A stretch of DNA of 64,000 nt from assembly GCF_000219625.1 (NCBI RefSeq), contig NC_018213.1:1854055-1918054 (forward strand), given 5' to 3'. The notes under the pieces were generated by a model. That model saw only the letters and a list, made by a program, of their open reading frames with translations, searched no databases and had not been told where the DNA came from. Source of the stretch: Zymoseptoria tritici IPO323 (Eukaryota; Ascomycota; Dothideomycetes; Mycosphaerellales; Mycosphaerellaceae). The translations under genes and the position numbers were made by a program. Positions 24,067 through 32,782 of the stretch are shown piece after piece (position 1 is the first letter of the stretch; every line of letters begins with the position of its first letter).

Positions 24067-24927
24067 TCACACCCATCTTCCGCACAGGCGGTCCTCTCGA
24101 GGCTTCACCCAGTATCTCAACAATCGAACCACCCATGAATCATCTTCTGAAGGAGAGATGCACTTCACCATCAGCAACGCACGCTTGCAAACCCAACACA
24201 CCTCGAGGCACCCTTCCTCTTGCCGATCGTTCTCGGGGGCTGTCGGTGGCTTCGGCGACCTTGCTTCGTTTGCGAGCTTGTTGTCCCCAAGGGCTGTCGT
24301 ATCGTAGTCGTTCGGGCCTCGAATCGCTTCGAAGAAGTCTCCATGCACTCCATTCATCCGACACCCAAGAAGGCCTCGGAAGCCTGACAAGTGGGGCGAA
24401 GGCGGAAGCAAAGCGTCAAACAGCACATTCCTCTCCATGAAGAATCGAGCAGCGAGGTTGTCCGTTCCTGTGGTGACTGAGAGCCAGGAGATTTGCGCTC
24501 TATATCCCGGTTGCAGCAAGCTAAAGGATCCGACGAATGACCGTAGCATCACAACGACCACCGAGCACGGTATCCCAAGCGCCACAGCTGGGTCCAGGAG
24601 CTCTTGTTGCACCACGGTGTCGGCCACGTTGAAATCTCTGGGTTTGAGATATGGGTATGCGAATGCGTTTCCCGTAATTTGTGGACCTCGAGCCGGAGTG
24701 CCAGGCGTAAGGCCAAAGAGAAAACATCGCCGTGCCAAGTCCACGAAGATGAAAAGATCTTCCTTTGAGAGCTTGTCTGGAGTCTCCTCGGTGAGGTTGT
24801 AGTCGATTGCGAGACAGAACGAGAGGAAGCGGCGTAGTCGTTCCTTGCGGTCGCTTGGTTTATCGAACTGACGAACACTCAGAAGAGGGTTGCGTGGTTC
24901 GCACTCGTCGTAGTAGATGAATGCCAT
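24067..24927 (-). CDS. Orphan hypothetical protein, 286 residues
   Basis: One uninterrupted ORF from ATG 24927. I do not recognise a family. The first 120 residues are well mixed (FLSFCLAIDYNLTEETPDKL), with a hydrophobic stretch CSVVVVMLRSFVGSFSLLQP at about 128-147 that could be a buried helix rather than a true membrane span. Near the C-terminus CLEVCWVCKRALLMVKC holds four Cys but not in a standard zinc-finger spacing. No signal peptide. It lies between two related 60-bp repeats, suggesting it belongs to a duplicated or inserted segment. The C-terminal 100 residues are less protein-like, so truncation is possible. Confidence 0.5.
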   Translation of the reverse strand: MAFIYYDECEPRNPLLSVRQFDKPSDRKERLRRFLSFCLAIDYNLTEETPDKLSKEDLFIFVDLARRCFLFGLTPGTPARGPQITGNAFAYPYLKPRDFNVADTVVQQELLDPAVALGIPCSVVVVMLRSFVGSFSLLQPGYRAQISWLSVTTGTDNLAARFFMERNVLFDALLPPSPHLSGFRGLLGCRMNGVHGDFFEAIRGPNDYDTTALGDNKLANEARSPKPPTAPENDRQEEGCLEVCWVCKRALLMVKCISPSEDDSWVVRLLRYWVKPREDRLCGRWV

Positions 24928-25576
24928 GACTTCTGATAAGTTGGTGGAAATTGTAATTCATTCTGGACCTCGAGAGGATGGAGAAGGCCTGTTATAAGCA
25001 GGTTCTGACAGTTTAGCTTGCCATACTTTCTTCGCTTCCAGTGAGCCGGCGGTACCATAATTAAACAAACTTGGGAGGACACTGAGGCTAAGCCAGGCCA
25101 TATGAAAGCCACCAGAGCTGTGCTCGGAATCTGTCTGTTGCATCAGTGCTCAGGCGGAAGTCGGAGACGAATAGGGTCGAAGTTCAAGTTCTGAGGCTTT
25201 GCAGTCCTTGAAGTCAATTTGTTCAGATACTGATTCGCTCGAACATACAGGAAGGATCGAATGCAAGACTTATTTTGGTCGAAACGGCATCGCGGTTGAT
25301 GGCTGGGCGCCGACGTTCTTTTCAGAAAACAACATCGTCTTCTGGTGATACCGCTGCACTTCTTCTCCACGCTGGTCGTCTGTGAGTCATGATATACAAC
25401 ATCGCTCTGGATTGACTGATCTAGCCGCTAACTGTGCTTTCGAGCTTCATCACTATTCATCTAGCCATATCTGATCCTGTGGTCTTTTATTCGTAGCCTG
25501 TGGACTCAGGCCTCTACGATGATCGCCCTACACGTAGTGATCAGTACGAACGCTACCAAGACCACTCACCACCCGA
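24928..25576. other. Intergenic with direct repeat B and possible gene relic
   Basis: 649 bp between the orphan gene start and the BLI-3 stop. A minus-strand ORF at 25143-25370 contains the repeat B coding-like stretch and may be the last trace of an older copy of a gene. No intact gene seen. Confidence 0.5.
25277..25336 (-). repeat. Direct repeat B flanking the orphan gene
   Basis: Partner of 23988-24046. On the minus strand it stays open (RTSAPSHQPRCRFDQNK) whereas copy A has acquired a stop at the Gln codon position. Confidence 0.6.
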
Positions 25577-26263
25577 TCACAACTTACACTGCTGGAGCTC
25601 GGACTCATCCAAGTGCCTCAGCTTGTTGACCTGCGCCGTCTGGCCGGTGAGAGCGCCCTTTGCAACCTCGATGGTGCTGGTCACGATGTTCTTGCTGGAG
25701 ATGGCGTAGGTGATGGTGTGGGCCTTGACGCGGATCAAGCCAATGCGAGGATCCTCTGGACCACCGTCGTGCTTGCCGTCGCCAAGATCTCCCAACCACG
25801 CCTTCAGGCTCTGGGAGTAGTACTCGCGCACGCGGGAGCGGTCGGTCTCGACCTTGGCGGCGCCGGAGACTGAAGCCCACTGGCCGGAGGAGTCAATGAA
25901 GCCGACGTTCACCTCAGGCGAGTTCTGGAGGTCATCCGTCTTGCCGGACTCGGTGTTGGTGTGGAAGATGAGGTCGACACCGTTGCCCTCCTGTCGTATG
26001 TTGTGTCAGTGCTGTGTTCCTCCTTGTCCTCTACATGCATGCTTTTGTGGCTCCACACGGGTATCTCTTACCTTTCCGGCAATGGCCATGGCGCGGCTGA
26101 CGAGCAGATTGTCCTTGTTCTTGGTGGTGAGGAGGCAGAACTTGGTCTTCTCGGCAAAGGTGGTGAAGTCCTCGGCCTTCTCCTTCAATGAGGGGTCCTG
26201 GGAGTTCTTCGCGACGTATGGGTCGGCGGTCTTGCCACCGGTGTCGGCGTTGGAGAAAGACAT
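25577..26263 (-). CDS. bli-3: BLI-3 family, pyridoxamine-phosphate-oxidase-like flavin-binding protein
   Basis: A split-barrel FMN-binding protein of the general-stress-protein-26/PNPOx-like group; in Neurospora bli-3 is blue-light induced. Exons 26263-26072 and 25990-25577 around an 81-nt GTAAGA...ACAG intron; 201 residues from MSFSNADTGGK. Recognisable parts are FCLLTTKNKDNLLVSRAMA (about 46-64), DLIFHTNTESGKTDDL and VNVGFIDSSGQWASVSGAA. The start at 26263 has an excellent context (AAAATG). The frame stays open upstream to another ATG at 26431, adding 56 residues that are rich in Arg/Ser and free of acidic residues, like a mitochondrial presequence; see findings. Exact reaction unknown. Confidence 0.9.
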
Positions 26264-26821
26264 TTTGGCGATGTGGTGTGATTGTTTGGTGTTTGGTTGA
26301 AGTGCTCTACGAGGCGATGTCAGTCTCGAAGTGAGAGATGATGCTTGTGAGGAGAAGAGAGCGGTTTGGCGGATCGGTAATGAACGCGGGGCAGCAGCGA
26401 AAAGGCGTCTGGTGGTGATGTGGAAGGACATGCTGTTGTTGTGTGTTGTGGTGCCGTGGAGTTGGCAGTGGTATGGTACTCACCGAAAAGTAGTTCAAAT
26501 GGTTTGTGTGGTAGTTGATGGAACGGAGACAATGGCACGTTTTGTTTACAGAGAAGTTGCAGCATCATCATATGCTGCCTCAATCGCGCCTTCCCCACGT
26601 CCGTTTCCCCTCCGACGTAGTAATGACGCAATGGAGGAGAGCTTCCAACTTCATCTGCCATCCGACTGCCAAATTGTGCCATACATAACGCGGCTAGTCC
26701 TTCGGCTGTCATATGGGTTCATCTGGACAGGTACGATCGTAGATGCTCGGCATTGCATCTTCTGCTGCACGATGGCACAATCGCCCTGAGCCGCTGGGAA
26801 GCTCCTTCCCGTCCACGGACT
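26264..26821. other. Intergenic, BLI-3 upstream region
   Basis: 558 bp. The first 168 bp may be coding if the upstream ATG of BLI-3 is used. The remainder is promoter of BLI-3 and 3' flank of the kinase-like gene; a CAATTCAAA-type or TATA element was not convincing. Confidence 0.5.
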
Positions 26822-27661
26822 TCACCTCGAGGCAGCGCTGGCGGCGCATGTCGCTGTATCCACTGCAACAGGCTCTTCAATAATCATCCCTCCGCGTCCC
26901 GAAGTATCGTTCAGCTGCTCGTCCAGGCCATTGAGCTCTTTCGCAAACTCCTCCTGGTCGTCACACTTCCGCGCAGTATCAAAGTCGATCAGAACCGCCC
27001 GCCCGTCCTTGATCAGGAAGTTGTGCTTGTTCGTATCCCCGTGAAGGATGCCGAGCTGGTGCAGACGCCGCAGCGCTTCCTGGCATAATGACAAGTCGTC
27101 GATGTCGGCGTGTTTTGCGTCTGTGATGTCTCCCATGAGGAACCCTATGACTCGCCCGTCCTCGACGAGATTGCCGAGAAACTTCGGGCCGATGTTCTGT
27201 CCTTCGATCCACTGGTACGCGGCGCATTCGCTGTTGGAATAGCCAATCTCATGTTCAAATACCGCAAATTTCGCCACGATGATTTCGGCGAACATCGCAG
27301 TGGTCACCCGGTAGACCCCGTTGCGCAGCCTTTCTCCGTACACGACGTCCAGATGGTCCACGTCGGTCGGGTGCCAGACATCCTCGACACCCGGAAGCTG
27401 TCTTCGGGAAGTCTCGATGAAACACGGTGTCCCGGTCTTCGGATCTTTGCCAATGTATCCATAATTCCAGTCTCCAGGCGGAAACGCAGGTAGGACAGTG
27501 AAGAGATCAGGCGCGAACACCATCACGTCTGCCGTGTAGACCCCAGCCGCGATTGTCACATATCTGACTTGTTTCCCGCATTGGAATCGGAAGTAGCTGT
27601 CCTCTTCTCCTTCATCGACTTCAACCTGAAGCATCTTGAAGTCCTTGTTCGTGGCGGCCAT
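26822..27661 (-). CDS. Kinase-like fungal protein (phosphotransferase fold)
   Basis: One exon, 279 residues. The C-terminal half carries a protein-kinase-like core: a catalytic-loop form LHGDTNKHNFLI at about 205-216 and metal-binding LIDFDTA at about 225-231, with a preceding lysine-containing strand (EIIVAKFAVFEHE). This HGD...N...DFD arrangement is that of aminoglycoside-phosphotransferase or fungal FunK-like kinases; such proteins are common in Pezizomycotina and are often mis-named alpha-galactosidase A. The N-terminal 120 residues (DEGEEDSYFRFQCGKQVRYV) are a fungal-specific extension. Substrate unknown. Catalytic residues are intact, so activity is plausible. Confidence 0.75.
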   Translation of the reverse strand: MAATNKDFKMLQVEVDEGEEDSYFRFQCGKQVRYVTIAAGVYTADVMVFAPDLFTVLPAFPPGDWNYGYIGKDPKTGTPCFIETSRRQLPGVEDVWHPTDVDHLDVVYGERLRNGVYRVTTAMFAEIIVAKFAVFEHEIGYSNSECAAYQWIEGQNIGPKFLGNLVEDGRVIGFLMGDITDAKHADIDDLSLCQEALRRLHQLGILHGDTNKHNFLIKDGRAVLIDFDTARKCDDQEEFAKELNGLDEQLNDTSGRGGMIIEEPVAVDTATCAASAASR

Positions 27662-28104
27662 CGTGGACGTCGTTGTTCGTCTTCACTCGAGTTGGTAAGT
27701 GCACGAGGTTTATCGAGGGCGTGCGTGTGCTTAGCTCGCGCATGAAGCGCAAGTTGATGGTCGGCCTTGATCGCTTGTTCGCGTAGTAGGTATGATGTTT
27801 CTCGAGGCGTGGGGACAGTGGAAAGTGCAGGTAAATCAGTTGAAAAGTTGTGGGACAAGACGAACGCTGAGCCCAAGTAAAGTTTTGCGGAAGGCAGTTC
27901 TTGCGGAAGGCAGTTCTTGCGCAGGGAGTACAGCTATTTTCGAACTCACGGTTGTGACCATGGCTCGATACAACGCACCAATCGACAACGTCCCCTGCCA
28001 AGAGCTTGGAACATTCGATCTCGTGGCCCACTGGCTACAACCGTCGCCCACACCATCCTTCGCGCTGCCTTACATCTTGATGATTGCGGTCTGCAATCTG
28101 AACC
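27662..28104. other. Intergenic with 16-bp tandem repeat
   Basis: 443 bp between the kinase-like gene start and the SET gene stop. TTGCGGAAGGCAGTTC is repeated twice in tandem at about 27888-27919. No gene seen. Confidence 0.55.
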
Positions 28105-29392
28105 TCAGTTCCTTCCGAAGAGTTTCTCCCCCTCTGAAAGCGTGAGATACTTTGGCGGCTTCTTCTTCTGCGCATCCACCGCTACGACATAGCATTTCTT
28201 TTTCTGGTCGCCGTTTGAAGTATCCTTCTTGATCTATCGACATCGTCAAGGTCAGCTCTCGGAATTGTTGTGATGGTGGGATGGTAGGCGAATGTTGACT
28301 GACCATCTGCTTCGAGCACATCAAGACGGAGCCCAATTGCATGTCCTGCAAGATAATTCGGTAACTAGTCGCGGCTTGACCAGTCGGACCGCCAGCACAG
28401 GCCGCGTGATGGATAGCTTTCTTCATCCAAGCCTCGTGGCAGCGGAAGGACTCCACGAAGAGCACAATGGTGTGACGAACCATGCCCCGCTCTCCGTAAT
28501 GACGCTGGAGCTCCAGCAGCAATGAAGCAGCTTCAAAGAATGTTCGAGCAACTCGCATGCAGTTGAGGCCTTCTGCTTCGCGGAGCTTTGCGAGAAGGAA
28601 TGTGTATTCGATCTGTTGAGAGGGACTATGTGGCTGGTGAAATAAGGGAGCAGTATCAGCTTTTGCATGTTCATGGGGGGGACGCATGCCTTGGAGTCTT
28701 ACCAGCGTCACACACGGCACCTTCGGTGGCCAGTCAGCGTCACGAAGGAGGGAATCTGCATTGGGTTTGCCGGCGACCAGTTGGGACAGCAGGCGAAAGT
28801 CCACAGGCTGCTGACCTTCTAGACCGAAGCGCAATGCCCCGATCAGGAGCCTCCTGCAATCACTCAGCCTCCCATATGCCGAAGGAAGGCATGCTTTGCA
28901 TCTGCACTCGAAGCCATAGCGGTGCTTGTATAAGAAGTTCCTCTGCGAGGCGGTCAAAACTTCATCCCAGGTCTCTTTGTAACAAATTTGTATCTCTTCT
29001 CCCGAAAGAATGTCCTTTTGAGCGTGCACATCCCGGTCAACCGCCACGGCGTTGGGCACACAGGAGTGATTGAGTCGTGATATCAAAGGCAGCACGAACT
29101 TGCTACCGTCCGCGGACTCAAACGAGTTGGTGTGGAAGATTCGCGCAGCGCTGCTCTCTGGGTGTTCTGGTCTACCTTCGTAGAGTGAGAGGTAGATCGC
29201 TTGATCTGGCTTGCTGATGCGATTCAGCGCCGCTTCGATGGCTCGTTGCGCTGTTTTCCGGTCGTCCCAATTCGAACATTCGACGGAGAGAATTGGTGTG
29301 TCGGTCAATATGACAGACCCTCGAGGTATCTTCTGAGTTGCCACCAGGCCTTGACCCTTACCCTCGATGTGGCGCACTTCGTAGGACACCAT
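28105..29392 (-). CDS. SET-domain protein
   Basis: A probable lysine methyltransferase of the small fungal SET/SMYD-like group. Exons 29392-28703, 28612-28304 and 28233-28105; 375 residues. Intron 28613-28702 (GTAAGA...ACAG) is 90 nt and open, so retention would add 30 residues; intron 28234-28303 (GTCAGT...ATAG) is inferred because it switches to a frame giving a sensible end (QKKKPPKYLTLSEGEKLF). The SET domain starts at residue 3 (VRHIEGKGQGLVATQKIPRG), has the substrate and cofactor motif LNHSCVPNAV at about 105-114, GEEIQICY, and a post-SET cluster FECRCKAC. No MYND finger lies in front. The target is unknown. Confidence 0.85.
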
Positions 29393-29810
29393 GCTGATGC
29401 CGCCTTGTCTGCGCGTTTCGATGAAGATGAAGGAGGAAGTTGAAGGCTCCGCGAATTTCAAATTCGAAATTTTCACGGAAGACACAAACGCAGCACGGCT
29501 GTGCCCGTTCTTCTGCTCAAAATGCACACTCCAAGCCAATGAGGTGCAAGTCGTGCAGTGCATTTTGAGCGGGACCACCGATCGCCCGCCTCATTGCAAA
29601 CGAAGCCGTTTGATTGACGAACCCTGGCGACACAAGCACGCATGTAATGCATCATGGTGGAGCTAGCTGAAGACGCATCGCGCAGGAGCAAGGCACGAGA
29701 TATGACATGCGCAGATGCAAGAATATGACATGCGGATGGCTCAGCTGAAGAAGAAAGTTTCGAGAGAAGCTGTGGACATACCGTATTTGGGTTATCTTTC
29801 GTGCTCAATA
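29393..29810. other. Intergenic, SET gene promoter
   Basis: 418 bp holding the SET gene promoter, the F-box gene 3' flank and a foldback element. No gene seen. Confidence 0.6.
29495..29580 (+). repeat. Foldback element copy b, intact stem
   Basis: Arms GCTCAAAATGCAC (29515-29527) and GTGCATTTTGAGC (29558-29570) are perfect inverted repeats of 13 bp around a 30-nt loop that contains CACTCCAAGCCAATGAGG. The best-preserved stem in the family. Confidence 0.8.
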
Positions 29811-30851
29811 TCATCGGCTCGACGGCCTGGCTGTGAGGGCCACGTGCTTACCGTCGACGACAGATCCACACTCTAGGATATGATCATCAAACGTGCTCAC
29901 ATTGAATTTTCTCCTCCAATGCATTTGCAGGGTGTGGTAATGCTTCCTGCATCCCAAACAGTGAAATCCCCAATCTGGAAGAGCTTCCGGCGAGCTGGCT
30001 GAAGGTGCGCGCACAACTGCCATGAAACGCTTTGCGAATGCCAAACGAGGATTTGCCAATGACCCGAGTCTCGCAGGTCGCCGTGCGCGTGGCCCATGCT
30101 GCCCATCCGCTCGGTCGGAGAACCTTTCTTGATACTTGCTCAGCTTCTCAGATGCAGATCGAGCAACAAAGTCTTCCATTGCCGAAGCCGATCCATGCAG
30201 CGCTCCTCCAGCCATCCGTGCAGACGCTTCGTCGACCAGAAGCAGGCGAGTATTGCATTGTTTCTCGTGTGACGAGTAGCACCCAGGCACACTGGTCATT
30301 TGGCGTGAGGTACTTATCAGGCTGACGCGGTCGATGCCAAAGCTACGAGATGCCTCGGCAGGGGTGAGTGGCAGGTATCGATCCTTCTCGGTGAAGCAAT
30401 TGAAGCAGACTCGGGTACAGTCTAGCAGATAAATGAAGCCTGCAAAGTCGTTGCACTCCACGCATAGAGAGGCGCTCATTGCATCGTAGAGCTCCTGGCA
30501 TGTGATGTAGCCACCCGCTTGAATGCTGATAATGCCGCGCAGAGCTGACAGATCGTGACAAGTAATCGTCCGGAACTGCGGAATGGAGTCGATCACTTGC
30601 ATTGCTCGCTGATTGACACGTCGGAAGCCCATGAGAGTCAAAATGTCGAGCTGGACGAGAGCGTTGCTCAAAAGTTCGAGTGGTAGCTTCTCCAAGGCGC
30701 CCAAGGGCTGCTGAGGATTGGTATTGTGGCGACCGATGTCCAACGGGCATGTATTTTCAAGGTCATGTTCGTCCAGAGTGAAGTCTTTGATATTTGGTTT
30801 TGAATAACAGAGCTCACTCAGCGCTTCGCATATCGGCGCGTTCGGACCCAT
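29811..30851 (-). CDS. F-box protein
   Basis: One exon, 346 residues. An F-box lies at about 50-95 (LEKLPLELLSNALVQLDILT then LMGFRRVNQRAMQVIDSIPQ), which would bind Skp1 in an SCF ubiquitin ligase. The following region, with CVECNDFAGFIYLLDCTRVCFNC, is the Cys-containing fungal F-box arrangement in which CxxC pairs probably bind zinc. The C-terminus has a further possible zinc site (FHCLGCRKHYHTLQMHWRR). No WD or leucine-rich repeats, so the substrate-binding mode is unknown. It faces the RING/ankyrin gene across a 348-bp divergent promoter. Confidence 0.85.
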   Translation of the reverse strand: MGPNAPICEALSELCYSKPNIKDFTLDEHDLENTCPLDIGRHNTNPQQPLGALEKLPLELLSNALVQLDILTLMGFRRVNQRAMQVIDSIPQFRTITCHDLSALRGIISIQAGGYITCQELYDAMSASLCVECNDFAGFIYLLDCTRVCFNCFTEKDRYLPLTPAEASRSFGIDRVSLISTSRQMTSVPGCYSSHEKQCNTRLLLVDEASARMAGGALHGSASAMEDFVARSASEKLSKYQERFSDRADGQHGPRARRPARLGSLANPRLAFAKRFMAVVRAPSASSPEALPDWGFHCLGCRKHYHTLQMHWRRKFNVSTFDDHILECGSVVDGKHVALTARPSSR

Positions 30852-31199
30852 GGTGATGAGGCCGTCGCATGGCCGTTGAGAAGGAGAAGTTCCACAGCTG
30901 AGGTTGGAGTGTCGAAAGGGCAGGGCTGATTGACTTCACGTCGAGTCAGAGGTGCAAATGAAGCTTTACGCGTTCTCTCCAGATGCCGATGTCAAACGAA
31001 CTTCCGATGTCCTGCTCGATGGCTGTGCGACCGAGCATGCAGTTGATGCATCATGGTGACAGAGAGAGAGGAGAAGCGAGTTTGGAAGGAGCGAATCTGA
31101 CGCCAAGCATCGGTTCTATCGATAAGACAACGATCTTGACTATTTTTCAACAACCACAAACAACGACCACATTCCTCGACACTCAACTCGATCATCACC
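30852..31199. promoter_or_regulatory. Divergent promoter between the F-box and RING/ankyrin genes
   Basis: 348 bp between two start codons pointing away from each other; both products look like ubiquitin-system proteins, so co-regulation is possible. No specific motif was convincing. Confidence 0.4.
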
Positions 31200-32066
31200 A
31201 TGGCATCCGCGTGCGCCAAATGCTCCAAACCTCTCGAAGTCGAAGTCGAGCGCTACGACGATGAAGACTCCGCAGAAGACACCAGCATGACCGACGACAC
31301 ACCCCACACCGTGCCCGACGATGTCACACTCTCCTGCGGCGACCACCTCCACTGGGAATGCCTGATCGAAGCATACGAAGTCTCCAAATGTCCAGTGTGC
31401 ACGCGAGACATCACCACAAGCCCAGCTGCAGCATCTTCATCAAGTGCAAACTCAAATCCGCAAATCTTAGTCGATTTGAACAACGAGGGTGGTTTGCAAC
31501 AGCAAATCGATATCTTCCCGCTATTGCAGGAGGAATCCTATCTGAGAGCGTACCCTGAGGATCGAAAGTGCAGAGCTTTTCTGGAGTTCTGCAGGGAGGG
31601 AGATTTTCATGCTATTGCAGATTTGCTGAAAAGCTGTGATGAAAGCGCCGAGGAGGATGAGGAGGACCTGATTCCGGAGGCTGCGGGACCTAGCAAGCCT
31701 GTTGAAGACATCCTTCGTTACCAGGTAATTGCGCTGGAGAGCTTTGTGGACTTGTTGACTTCCATACTGACAAGACCTCAGGACCCGATCGGAGACATGC
31801 AGTCTGGTCTTCACGCTGCGGCAGCGAGTGGCCATCGAGAGGTGGCCTGGCTGTTACTCCTACTTGCCAGCGAATACTCGGAAATGGAGTTCCCAGCGTT
31901 GGTCTTCCAAGAAGCCGCATCTCTAGGTCTCATGCGCGAGGAACAGAGCGGCAAGGTCGATATTCGCAGTCTGAGAGACGCACACGAACGTTCAGCCGAG
32001 GACGTTGCACGAGAGAACGGTGTCATTTGGAATGGATGGATCGGAAACAACAGATTGACGATTTGA
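31200..32066 (+). CDS. RING-type zinc finger protein with ankyrin-like C-terminus
   Basis: Exons 31200-31724 and 31782-32066 around a 57-nt intron (GTAATT, branch TACTGAC, CTCAG); 269 residues. The N-terminus has CAKCSKP, an acidic insert, then CGDHLHWECLIEAYEVSKCPVC (shown in two parts here: CGDHLHWEC and KCPVC), a RING-like cross-brace with a long gap between the first and second Cys pairs, suggesting ubiquitin ligase activity. The second half holds ankyrin-like helices (GLHAAAASGHREVAWLLLLL). The intron is open and in frame, so an unspliced reading of 288 residues exists; the spliced form joins YQ to DPIGDMQSGLH and restores the ankyrin repeat. Confidence 0.75.
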   Translation: MASACAKCSKPLEVEVERYDDEDSAEDTSMTDDTPHTVPDDVTLSCGDHLHWECLIEAYEVSKCPVCTRDITTSPAAASSSSANSNPQILVDLNNEGGLQQQIDIFPLLQEESYLRAYPEDRKCRAFLEFCREGDFHAIADLLKSCDESAEEDEEDLIPEAAGPSKPVEDILRYQVIALESFVDLLTSILTRPQDPIGDMQSGLHAAAASGHREVAWLLLLLASEYSEMEFPALVFQEAASLGLMREEQSGKVDIRSLRDAHERSAEDVARENGVIWNGWIGNNRLTI

Positions 32067-32490
32067 AGATTGTCAAGAATCACAAGTATTCCTTCCGCCA
32101 TTCTAGCGGCTCTACATCTTGTCCTGAGAATCCCAAGTACTGCCTGCCGTCAGCATCGGGCTTCCGATTCATAAGCACGCCGTACTGCACAGGTCCTCTC
32201 GCAGCATATACCTCCGTAACATTCGCGCACGCGGCGCTGATCGCCAATGAACAAGGTCCGGCGACGGGAATTCCCGGGTCAAGCTTCCTGTAGGATAGAC
32301 AGCCGAGTGAGACAATAAGAGCGAAACCCAAGACCAAAGCCGAAATCGCGAATATGACGGAGTAACCGCAGGCGTTGATTGTGTCCACGAGCGTATCTTT
32401 GCTGGACCCGGACGCGTCGTACGTCTCGATCTGCACGAGAAATATGCTCCTCGACACCAGCCAGTGTAGAAGCGCCATACCCGCCATCAG

Positions 32491-32608
32491 TGGCAGGAGG
32501 TATCGATATGGCATCTGCAGCCAGTACGTACTCCTCTGCTGGCCGACGGTGGCAGGAGGTATCGATATGGCATTTGCAGGCAGTACGTAGTCCTCTGCTG
32601 GCCGACAG
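32491..32608 (-). repeat. 59-bp tandem duplication inside the DUF6536 gene
   Basis: Two copies, 32491-32549 and 32550-32608, with four mismatches. Both encode the same conserved stretch in different frames; the copy nearer the 3' end of the gene (32491-32549) has the more family-like residues (STYWLQ rather than TTYCLQ). Confidence 0.9.
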
Positions 32609-32768
32609 GTCGGGTATTACGAAAGGGTTTGCGGGTACTGGCATAGTTCCCGTATTCTCGTGCGAGAAGCATTCCGGTCACGACGTTGTTGTAAAAGAGG
32701 TACACGAAGCTGATCAGCACTTGTGGCGTGTTCACAAGGAGGATATTGGAGAAGATCGAAGCGTCGAG

Positions 32769-32782
32769 CGTGGTGCGTGGTG
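32769..32782 (-). repeat. 7-bp tandem duplication causing a frameshift
   Basis: CGTGGTG occurs twice in a row. With one copy the minus-strand frame would run unbroken from TLIRTT into ASIFSNILLVNTPQV. Confidence 0.85.
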
